Of a DNA stretch of 6,724 nucleotides, positions 1 through 5,014 are shown piece by piece (within the stretch, counting starts at the first letter, position 1; every line of letters starts with the position of its first letter). The position numbers and the translations under genes were made by a program. The notes beneath the pieces are model-generated. The model worked only from the letters and a program-made list of their open reading frames with translations, did not search any database and had not been told where the DNA came from. The DNA is from Nitrososphaeraceae archaeon (GTDB lineage: Archaea; Thermoproteota; Nitrososphaeria; Nitrososphaerales; Nitrosopumilaceae), in the NCBI GenBank assembly GCA_025922755.1, contig JAICHE010000067.1, positions 1 to 6,724 of the forward strand, in the 5' to 3' direction.

Positions 1-123
1 ACTAATCTCTCAGAAAAAGAGATAGACTCCATATTCTCCCCTGATAAACATCTTGGCGCATCAAGCATTATCATTGGCAATGTTAACAAGTCAGTTACAA
101 AGAACTGCAAGAAAATTATCTAG
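1..123 (+). CDS. C-terminal fragment, probably a fumarase/adenylosuccinate-lyase family enzyme (partial)
   Basis: Reading frame 1 is open from the left edge to a TAG stop and encodes the last 40 residues of a protein whose start lies outside the window. The tail contains LSEKEIDSIFSPDKHLGASS, then a hydrophobic and basic end (…KNCKKII). A 'LxxxEldxlxxPxxylG' segment followed by a short helix is how many adenylosuccinate lyases and related superfamily members end, so PurB or a sister lyase is the best guess. The fragment lacks the catalytic signature, so argininosuccinate lyase or an unrelated protein cannot be excluded. It overlaps the convergent minus-strand gene by 8 bases (116-123), and five T residues follow its stop. 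Confidence is good that it is coding and modest for the family. Confidence 0.5.
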   Translation, partial: TNLSEKEIDSIFSPDKHLGASSIIIGNVNKSVTKNCKKII

Positions 124-862
124 TTTTTAGTAGCTTTCTGTGGATTTTGGTTCCATATTGTAGCGCTTTTTTTCTTTTATTGTAAGAGATTTCTGGAACT
201 TGTACATCTTTTGCAAGTCTTCGTATTGCATGCTTTCTCAGGAGATCTTCTGAATCCAAAATCTTTTCTGTTATTGGAATAGTCTTTGCAAACTCAATAA
301 ATTCTGTAGACAAAAGCGGCTGGATTATCTTGACTCCAAATTCAGAGGAAATTAGATTTACTGCCTTCATCATCAGTAGTTCATTTTCCAGCTTTGAATC
401 CATCAACTCTAGTATCTTGGATTCACCCTCTGAGAACACGTCCCTATAGGCATTATATCCACAAAAAAGCTCGTCAATTCCGTTTGCAGTAACAACAGTA
501 TCAATGTCAAGACTTTGAGCAAGTTTAGATACATAGTAAAACGCAATACAATTTTCGTTCCAAGAGAGATTCTCTGTCTTTATTTTTTGGTTAATCTCAG
601 AAGATATTTTCCCAAATGTGTCAGGTTCGATTTCAAGTACATGATGAGAGAATTTTAATTTCTCATTGACCTCTTTTGCAAACAAAATGTCATGAGATTC
701 AGAAAATCCAATTGTAAGCAGAGTTACATCATAATCCAAGTCAGAAAGGACTTTTGAGATCAGCGTGCTGTCAACACCGCCAGAAAACGCAACACCGATT
801 CTTTTTTGAGGAACCGTTTTTTTTATTGCATTTTTGATGTTTGTTAAGAGTTCATTATTCAT
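116..862 (-). CDS. Stand-alone asparagine-synthase-type ATP pyrophosphatase (PP-loop) protein
   Basis: This protein of about 248 residues consists only of the ATP-pyrophosphatase (synthetase) domain of the asparagine synthase family. From the ATG at 862, the PP-loop SGGVDS is at residues 27-32 and binds the ATP phosphates. The family's second signature, GIDELFCGY, is at 128-136 and corresponds to GxDELFGGY in AsnB. Family members activate a carboxylate by adenylation and amidate it. Full-length AsnB also carries an N-terminal glutaminase domain with a catalytic Cys at position 2; that domain is absent here, so the protein would need free ammonia or a separate amidotransferase partner. An in-frame GTG three codons earlier (871) is an alternative start; the ATG is preferred. 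A TATA-like TATAAAAT (882-875) lies just upstream but is rather close to either start. Substrate could be aspartate or another carboxylate. Confidence 0.85.
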   Translation of the reverse strand: MNNELLTNIKNAIKKTVPQKRIGVAFSGGVDSTLISKVLSDLDYDVTLLTIGFSESHDILFAKEVNEKLKFSHHVLEIEPDTFGKISSEINQKIKTENLSWNENCIAFYYVSKLAQSLDIDTVVTANGIDELFCGYNAYRDVFSEGESKILELMDSKLENELLMMKAVNLISSEFGVKIIQPLLSTEFIEFAKTIPITEKILDSEDLLRKHAIRRLAKDVQVPEISYNKRKKALQYGTKIHRKLLKTR

Positions 863-922
863 TTTATTCACAAAATTTTATACTGTTCAAAATAGAAAGG
901 TATCAGATATTATTCTTTAACT

Positions 923-943
923 TTTAAAGCAGTAGGAGAGGAG
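923..943 (+). promoter_or_regulatory. TATA-like box and purine-rich ribosome binding site of the pterin dehydratase gene
   Basis: A TTTAAA box (923-928, within CTTTTAAAG) is centred about 26 bases before the ATG at 952, which would fit a nearly leaderless transcript. A Shine-Dalgarno-like GGAGAGGAG (935-943) also lies 8 bases before that ATG and would only be used if transcription starts further upstream, for example from the AT-rich stretch near 901-913. The spacing favours the ATG at 952 over the GTG at 949. Which signal is used cannot be decided from sequence. Confidence 0.45.
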
Positions 944-951
944 AAAAAGTG

Positions 952-1227
952 ATGAAACTATCACCTGAGGAAATTTCACAGGAAATTCAAAATCTTCCAG
1001 GATGGTCTGTTCAAGACGGAAAACTTCACAAGGATTTTGAGTTTGAGACCTTCAATGAAGCATTTGGTTTTATGACCAGAGCTGCAATGGAGATAGAAAA
1101 AATGAATCATCATCCAGAATGGTTCAACGTATACAACAGAATTTCAATCGACTTGACTACTCATGATGCTGGAGGAATCACTCTTAATGATATCAAGTTG
1201 GCCAAGATTTTAAATTCACTTGCGTGA
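952..1227 (+). CDS. Pterin-4a-carbinolamine dehydratase (PCD/DCoH family)
   Basis: This 91-residue protein matches the PCD family over its whole length. It dehydrates 4a-hydroxytetrahydropterins to the quinonoid dihydropterin in the cytoplasm. From the ATG at 952, the signature E-x3-H-H-P is at residues 49-55 (EKMNHHP). The three active-site histidines fall at 53, 54 and 71, the same relative spacing as His61, His62 and His79 of mammalian DCoH. The downstream Asp of the family pattern is also present in TLNDIK. The length is normal for microbial PCD. An in-frame GTG lies one codon upstream. No aromatic amino acid hydroxylase is visible in this window, so the source of its substrate is unclear; archaeal PCDs may act on other pterins. 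The gene is divergent from the asparagine-synthase-like gene and is followed directly by an oligo-T run. Confidence 0.93.
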   Translation: MKLSPEEISQEIQNLPGWSVQDGKLHKDFEFETFNEAFGFMTRAAMEIEKMNHHPEWFNVYNRISIDLTTHDAGGITLNDIKLAKILNSLA

Positions 1228-1233
1228 TTTTTT
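1228..1233 (+). terminator. Oligo-T terminator after the pterin dehydratase gene
   Basis: Six T residues follow the TGA stop directly, with further T-rich sequence to about 1320. Archaeal RNA polymerase terminates on such runs without a hairpin. Confidence 0.4.
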
Positions 1234-1301
1234 GATAAAAGTGATTTATTCTAATTCTGGTATTATTAGTGGTTTTAGTGATCATTTTACTAAGTTTTGT
1301 T

Positions 1302-1448
1302 TCAAAGTTTGACTTTTTGTAGGGACATCATAGTTTGATTCACTACTGTCATAATTTTCCCCTGTATTGCTCCAGCATTTTTTCTAATTTTTTGGACTCT
1401 CCTTTGATTTGATCTCTGCACCTCATTAGCCATATAATGAATTGACAT
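1302..1448 (-). CDS. Small basic hypothetical protein (uncertain ORF)
   Basis: An ATG at 1448 opens a 48-residue frame ending in TGA. The product begins MSIHYMANEVQRSNQRR and is rich in Lys, Arg, Gln and Asn, with no membrane segment and no Cys. The same frame extends upstream to a TTG at 1499 (65 residues). A TATA-like CTTTAAGTAAAG (1511-1500) would start transcripts near 1480, downstream of that TTG, so the ATG is preferred. The strongly basic, probably helical composition could suit a nucleic-acid-binding protein, but no family is recognised. The ORF could be a chance reading frame in AT-rich intergenic DNA. Confidence 0.35.
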   Translation of the reverse strand: MSIHYMANEVQRSNQRRVQKIRKNAGAIQGKIMTVVNQTMMSLQKVKL

Positions 1449-1499
1449 TTGGTAGTTTGATTTGCAAAACTCATGATTTTCATAAACTAATAAGACCAA

Positions 1500-1720
1500 A
1501 CTTTACTTAAAGCAGATCTTTTGTAATGTCTGATTTTTACTTGTAATATTTTAAATTAAGACTAGAATTTTTGTTGTTAAGAAATAGTGTTACAGCAAGC
1601 CCTTGTGGAATATTTTGTTTAAACCCTTTTAGAAACTAATTGGAATGAAAGAGTATCAAACTAAAACTGCAATGCCGAAATTGGTTTTAGAAATTATTTT
1701 TAAAAAAAGAAAAAAATGGG
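1500..1720. other. AT-rich intergenic stretch without a convincing gene
   Basis: It holds the TATA-like sequence of the small minus ORF (1500-1511), a GTTTAAAC palindrome (1617-1624) and an inverted repeat CTAAAAC/GTTTTAG (1661-1667 and 1683-1689, 15-base loop). It ends with the T-rich terminator of the minus-strand copper protein gene. No tRNA or other structured RNA was recognised. Confidence 0.5.
1700..1716 (-). terminator. Oligo-T terminator of the cupredoxin-propeller gene
   Basis: On the minus strand, two runs of seven T separated by one C (plus-strand A runs 1710-1716 and 1702-1708) lie 5-20 bases past the TAA stop. This is a classical archaeal intrinsic terminator. Confidence 0.65.
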
Positions 1721-3772
1721 TTAAGAGCCACTTGGATTCTTTTGTTCTGGCGTTAGTTGGCTAATCCAACCTGCAACTTCTGGATCACAGGTATCTTCGA
1801 CTTCGCAAGCTTCAACGGTATCTTGAATCCAACCATCTTTTATCAAGGGTAATGGAAGAATACCTTGGCCGCCTGTTCCATCAGTTAGATTTTCTCCACT
1901 ATTTGTTAGTGGAACAATTGCAACAATATCTGCAATTACTGGATCAACAACAGTTAGAACATTTGCATGTTGGCTAGTTACATATGCATAGTAACCACCA
2001 CCTTGCTTTGCTCCCCAGTTAACTCCGTGACATCCTGCGGGACATGGTAATTCAGCAATTAATTCACCTTTTCCATCATTTGCTTCTGCATCAATTATTG
2101 CAATCGTGTCAGGATTCAAATGAGATACTAGTGAAAATACTGCGGTAACTACATACTTTCCATCAGGACTTGCTGGTGTTTGAATAGGAAGTTTTAATGT
2201 TTCAAGAACTATTCCTGTATCAGGCGTTGCGCCACATTTTCCATCGCTTGCAGTAAAGCATGCAACAGTAATGTCATTGATTATTGCAGGGGGTTCTGAA
2301 TCCATATCAATTACAGAAACAGTACCGGTTCCAATGTTTGAAACATACCCAGTATTAACACCGTTAACTTTTCCAATTGCAGCTGCTACAGGCAACAACA
2401 ATGGTTCTCCATTGCTATCAGTAGTGAATTCTTTGATAATCTCTCCAGATTCCGAATCTAAAATATCAATAGAACCTGCGATTCCGGCACCTTGAAAGAC
2501 ATTTGGAACCAAAATCATGCTACCATCAGCAGTAATCCATTGTCCATGCGGATGGTTGTTTCCAGTACCAGTTTCAAAGTGATCAATTGTTTTTAGACGT
2601 TGTCCGTTTCTATCTTCAATCTTTAAGATTTCATCTTCTCCACTTAATGGCAATGTAAGAATACCTTGTTCTGGACCATCAGGGATTGTAACAATGTGAG
2701 TTGGTGCCTTGCCTACAGTAATAGTATCAATGATTTCACCATTATCTCTATCAATTAGATTTAGCCATTGGCCAAACCAATTGCCGTTGTAGATTACATC
2801 ATGTTCAGTATTTGTCCACATGTTATGAGGATTGTTCCATTTTCCAGTGTTTTCTTGTGCTCCATCAAATGATGTTAAGCCATTCATCTCATCTTGGATT
2901 GTCAAATCAACAGCATTCAATACTGTAATACTGCCTGGTTTGTTCTCACCTGATGATACTTGGCCTGCAACGCTTTCAAATTGGGTATTAATCCAAATTT
3001 CGCCTACGCCACCAGCAAAGTTTGATGTATCACCTACAGTGTAGCCATTAAAGTCATCACCATTTTCTAGAATGTCCCATTTTGTTTCTTTATCTAATTT
3101 TAAATCAGCAAGAATTACGCCTGGGTCATCATTTAGTGGTGCAACATTTGTTAGCAAAGATGCAACAGTTGTTGCATCCAATTCTGGAATACCAGCTTTT
3201 GCCAGATATGGTAAATCAGCATCAGTTACTTTAGGAATGTCTCCGTTTTCTTCAGTAACTACAACTACTCCTTGCATGTATGGATGAACCTTACATGAGA
3301 ATAGATACACACCTGGGTCATCAAAAGTAACAGATATTGCATTATCATCTGCTTTTGATTGATCAACTGTCAAAAGTTTCTCTACTGGAAGAAGCAATGA
3401 GACTGTATGCTTTGAATCAGATTTATCATCTAAATCAAACAGTACTGCATCACCTGGTGTGACTACTGTAAGTGGGGTGCCAGCTGCAAGTGGTAACGCA
3501 CCACCTGTGGCTGATTTAAACCAGTTAGCAGGCTCATCTGTCAAAAACATCGTGTCAGTTACTGCAGATGCCTCTATACTGCCTAAAACTCCTTGAACAG
3601 CAAAGTTTCCATTTGACATTTCAATAAAATCTACAAATGTTTTTTCATCAGATAAATTCTGAGAGAAAAGTGAAAGGCCACTTTCAGAATTAATTTGAGA
3701 AACAAACAAACTTGCAGATGCAATTGAAACTGCCATTATTGCGATCGTCGTTAGTCGTTTTCTATTAGTCAT
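1721..3772 (-). CDS. Secreted cupredoxin plus beta-propeller protein (nitrous-oxide-reductase-like domains in reverse order)
   Basis: This 683-residue protein starts with a basic stretch and a hydrophobic signal segment (residues 4-25), so it should act outside the cytoplasmic membrane. Residues about 95-173 form a cupredoxin domain with a complete type-1 copper set: His122, Cys160, His163 and Met166. The Cys-x2-His-x2-Met spacing (CKVHPYM) is amicyanin-like. After a linker, residues about 255-620 show roughly seven propeller repeats of the YVTN/N2OR kind, with strands such as TGYVSNIGTGTVSVIDM and ASPDGKYVVTAVFSL. Several blades begin with His: NPH316, PTH359, NHPH409, GCH582. Three Cys pairs (505/513, 577/581, 656/662) may be disulfides or ligands. 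Nitrous-oxide reductase has the propeller first and its copper cupredoxin last; here the order is reversed and the CuA motif is absent. The function is unknown; electron transfer or a nitrogen-oxide reaction is inference. The ATG lies 27 bases past a TATA box and has no ribosome binding site, suggesting a leaderless mRNA. Confidence 0.88.
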   Translation of the reverse strand: MTNRKRLTTIAIMAVSIASASLFVSQINSESGLSLFSQNLSDEKTFVDFIEMSNGNFAVQGVLGSIEASAVTDTMFLTDEPANWFKSATGGALPLAAGTPLTVVTPGDAVLFDLDDKSDSKHTVSLLLPVEKLLTVDQSKADDNAISVTFDDPGVYLFSCKVHPYMQGVVVVTEENGDIPKVTDADLPYLAKAGIPELDATTVASLLTNVAPLNDDPGVILADLKLDKETKWDILENGDDFNGYTVGDTSNFAGGVGEIWINTQFESVAGQVSSGENKPGSITVLNAVDLTIQDEMNGLTSFDGAQENTGKWNNPHNMWTNTEHDVIYNGNWFGQWLNLIDRDNGEIIDTITVGKAPTHIVTIPDGPEQGILTLPLSGEDEILKIEDRNGQRLKTIDHFETGTGNNHPHGQWITADGSMILVPNVFQGAGIAGSIDILDSESGEIIKEFTTDSNGEPLLLPVAAAIGKVNGVNTGYVSNIGTGTVSVIDMDSEPPAIINDITVACFTASDGKCGATPDTGIVLETLKLPIQTPASPDGKYVVTAVFSLVSHLNPDTIAIIDAEANDGKGELIAELPCPAGCHGVNWGAKQGGGYYAYVTSQHANVLTVVDPVIADIVAIVPLTNSGENLTDGTGGQGILPLPLIKDGWIQDTVEACEVEDTCDPEVAGWISQLTPEQKNPSGS

Positions 3773-3796
3773 TGGTACGCCTGTAAAATTGTGGAA

Positions 3797-3802
3797 TTAA
3801 AA
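3797..3802 (-). promoter_or_regulatory. TATA box of the cupredoxin-propeller gene
   Basis: TTTTAA on the minus strand is centred 27 bases upstream of the ATG at 3772. Together with the absence of a Shine-Dalgarno sequence, this points to a leaderless transcript. Confidence 0.55.
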
Positions 3803-3814
3803 GTAGAGGAGGGA

Positions 3815-3868
3815 TTTCATAGTACAGGATTAAGTCTCATCTGATGAGTCTCATAATGTGGGATTAAG
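3815..3868. repeat. 20-bp imperfect direct repeat in the divergent promoter region
   Basis: TTTCATAGTACAGGATTAAG (3815-3834) and TCTCATAATGTGGGATTAAG (3849-3868) match at 15 of 20 positions and are offset by 34 bp. The GGATTAAG end is identical in both. The second unit contains one of the palindromic operator-like sites, so the repeat is probably part of the regulator-binding region. Confidence 0.6.
3835..3863. promoter_or_regulatory. Two tandem operator-like sites between the propeller gene and the regulator gene
   Basis: TCTCATCTGATGAGT (3835-3849) and TCTCATAATGTGGGA (3849-3863) are tandem, sharing one base, at 14-bp spacing. They match the palindrome core TCTCATAATATGAGA, found upstream of the nitrosocyanin-like gene, at 11 and 13 of 15 positions. 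The first is itself a palindrome (CTCATC-T-GATGAG), and the junction makes another (ATGAG-T-CTCAT, 3844-3854). The pair sits about 33-61 bp upstream of the propeller gene's TATA box, which suits an activator. It lies further from the regulator's promoter. Confidence 0.6.
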
Positions 3869-3902
3869 ATACATTGAAAAATTTTGGAGAAAACTCATTC
3901 CG

Positions 3903-3915
3903 TATTCTTAGAATA
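3903..3915. promoter_or_regulatory. 13-bp palindrome in the regulator promoter
   Basis: TATTCT-T-AGAATA is a perfect inverted repeat just upstream of an AT-rich TATA-like stretch (AAAATATTAT, 3920-3929). That stretch could serve the regulator gene with a leader of about 18 bases. Its sequence differs from the TCTCATAATATGAGA sites, so it may bind another factor or be chance. Confidence 0.35.
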
Positions 3916-3969
3916 GTACAAAATATTATCAGTCACAAATCAAAATCAGTGTTGTGCAGTTGAATTTTG

Positions 3970-4329
3970 ATGGAGATTAAAGATAAAAAAAGAAAAAGTG
4001 TAATTTTATCTGCTTTGGCAGACGATGATGTGATTAACATTCTCAATTCTACCAAAGATGAGGCAAAATCTGCACTAATGATTATGAAGTTACATGATAT
4101 TTCTCACAGTACCGCTTATCGTAAAATAAAATGGTTATTAGACAATGGATTACTCGTAGTAGAAAAAATCAAAATCACTGATGATGGTAAAAAATTCAGT
4201 TTGCTAAGAAGTACACTAGAATCTGTTCATGTAACATATGAAAACGAGGTTAAAATCAACATCAAGGAAAACGTAAACAAGGTCCAATTAACAGCAAATC
4301 ATGTTTTTTCAATGGAGGATGAATTGTGA
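3970..4329 (+). CDS. Winged-helix DNA-binding transcriptional regulator
   Basis: This 119-residue cytoplasmic protein is predicted to be a winged-helix regulator of the archaeal ArsR-like type. Residues about 34-64 read as helix-turn-helix: SALMIMKLHDIS, then the recognition helix HSTAYRKIKWLLDNGLL. The wing strands follow in VVEKIKITDDGKKFSLL. The C-terminal 40 residues are charged, contain no cysteine, and may form the dimer or ligand part. The ATG at 3970 is preferred over a TTG one codon upstream. The gene is divergent from the cupredoxin-propeller gene and overlaps the following membrane protein gene by 4 bases, so it is the first gene of a three-gene operon. Inferred role: binding the shared palindromes that flank both copper protein genes. 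The ligand it senses is not evident. Confidence 0.82.
   Translation: MEIKDKKRKSVILSALADDDVINILNSTKDEAKSALMIMKLHDISHSTAYRKIKWLLDNGLLVVEKIKITDDGKKFSLLRSTLESVHVTYENEVKINIKENVNKVQLTANHVFSMEDEL
4314..4318 (+). promoter_or_regulatory. Shine-Dalgarno sequence of the first membrane protein gene
   Basis: GGAGG lies 7 bases before the GTG at 4326, inside the end of the regulator gene. It supports this non-ATG start and the GTGA overlap. Confidence 0.65.
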
Positions 4330-4601
4330 CTGATTCTGGTTTTGACTTGGCAAGTGCAATACTGATTCTATTGGCAGCCGTGATTCCTATTTATTTTTGT
4401 ATAAAATTGAAAAACAATTTCAGAATATTGATGATGATACTTTCAATTTTTGCACTAGTGCATGGAATCTATCATATTTTTGAGGTGATAGGTTTTGAAA
4501 TTCTTGCAGAAAATTTTGTAGAACCAATATCCTACGCAATTTTGATATGTTTTGGACTGTACTATCTGAAAATTAGAACTGGTAGAAAAATAGAGGCATA
4601 A
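4326..4601 (+). CDS. Small three-helix membrane protein with intramembrane histidines
   Basis: The 91-residue product is an integral membrane protein with three hydrophobic segments at about residues 8-26, 33-54 and 66-82 and a basic C-terminus (RTGRK). The second segment carries His46 and His50 in the motif LVHGIYHIF, one helical turn apart, which could bind a metal or heme. No enzyme family is recognised. It starts at a GTG whose last bases form the regulator's TGA stop (GTGA overlap), so the two are translated together. Its layout and several hydrophobic positions resemble the next gene product. A membrane sensing partner for the regulator is plausible but unproven. Confidence 0.78.
   Translation: MTDSGFDLASAILILLAAVIPIYFCIKLKNNFRILMMILSIFALVHGIYHIFEVIGFEILAENFVEPISYAILICFGLYYLKIRTGRKIEA
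4593..4596 (+). promoter_or_regulatory. Shine-Dalgarno sequence of the second membrane protein gene
   Basis: GAGG ends 7 bases before the ATG at 4604, just ahead of the preceding gene's stop codon. Confidence 0.5.
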
Positions 4602-4603
4602 TA

Positions 4604-4924
4604 ATGGAATTACTGGTCTCAATTTTTACAAACGTCACCTTTTTGCTTCTTCTAGTGGCTCTTGTAGTGTTTGGCGTTTTGGCAGCACAACAAAAAAGAG
4701 TCAAAAGCTTTCAATTTCAGATGTCGATAGTTTTGATTATGCTAATTATCTCAGAAGTTATTGATGTTTTGTTTGACTTTAATTACATCGAAAGTAGCTT
4801 TTTAGAACATTTGGGTTCAATAATTCATGTAAGCGCAATGACAGGAATAGCTCTGATATTTTGGGGAAGGTATGTCTACTCTAAAAAAGCTCAAAAAAGT
4901 CTAGTTGATGAGATTCAAAAATGA
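4604..4924 (+). CDS. Second small three-helix membrane protein
   Basis: The 106-residue product has three hydrophobic segments at about residues 5-28, 38-58 and 70-92, a basic loop after the first (QQKRVK) and a charged tail (SKKAQKSLVDEIQK). Acidic residues sit in or near the second helix (SEVIDVLFD), and His69 and His75 lie around the start of the third. It begins two bases after the previous stop, so it belongs to the same operon. Both proteins share the pattern long helix, basic loop with aromatic residue, 'M..IL…I', short acidic loop, third helix, basic end, suggesting an old duplication. No named family is recognised. Confidence 0.78.
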   Translation: MELLVSIFTNVTFLLLLVALVVFGVLAAQQKRVKSFQFQMSIVLIMLIISEVIDVLFDFNYIESSFLEHLGSIIHVSAMTGIALIFWGRYVYSKKAQKSLVDEIQK

Positions 4925-4930
4925 ATATGG

Positions 4931-4940
4931 TTTTATTTTT
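4931..4940 (+). terminator. Oligo-T terminator of the regulator/membrane-protein operon
   Basis: TTTTATTTTT begins 6 bases after the TGA stop and is followed directly by the long palindrome at 4939-4963. Confidence 0.5.
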
Positions 4941-4963
4941 GAATCTCATAATATGAGACTCAA
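4939..4963. promoter_or_regulatory. 25-bp near-perfect palindrome, operator-like, before the nitrosocyanin-like gene
   Basis: The core TCTCATAATATGAGA (4944-4958) is a perfect inverted repeat centred on 4951. The flanks TTGA and TCAA extend it to 25 bp with a single mismatched pair (4943/4959). It ends 10 bp upstream of the TATA-like TTTAAA. Two related copies lie at 3835-3863, the closer-matching stretch agreeing at 15 of 19 bases including the CTCA flank. This is the best evidence for shared control of the two copper protein genes. Confidence 0.7.
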
Positions 4964-4973
4964 GAATGATATT

Positions 4974-4979
4974 TTTAAA
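4974..4979 (+). promoter_or_regulatory. TATA box of the nitrosocyanin-like gene
   Basis: TTTAAA within ATTTTTAAAT predicts a transcript start near 5003, leaving a leader of about 12 bases before the TTG at 5015. No Shine-Dalgarno sequence is seen. Confidence 0.5.
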
Positions 4980-5014
4980 TTTGATTTATTTTTCATGTCG
5001 ACGACAGTATACTG

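Noticed and set aside
1661..1689. Inverted repeat CTAAAAC/GTTTTAG
   Set aside because: The 7-bp, AT-rich stem with a 15-base loop lies beyond the T-run of the terminator, so it is neither a typical hairpin terminator nor a clear operator.
1645..1764. Plus-strand 39-codon frame beginning MKEYQTKTAMPK, with a GTTTAAAC box about 25 bases upstream
   Set aside because: It runs into the 3' end of the large minus-strand gene and passes through its terminator as a poly-Lys stretch; the composition follows from the A-rich terminator. It is more likely chance.
2027..2044. Covalent heme c site at CPAGCH
   Set aside because: The spacing is C-x3-C-H, not CxxCH, and the surrounding fold is a copper-type propeller; kept only as an unusual motif.
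2271..3287. Three plus-strand open frames of 70-74 codons inside the cupredoxin-propeller gene
   Set aside because: They are antisense shadows of a gene with clear domains and show no family features or start signals.
4995..5014. ATG at 4995 as the start of the nitrosocyanin-like protein
   Set aside because: It is in a different frame from the membrane segment and would need a frameshift; the TTG at 5015 gives an intact protein.
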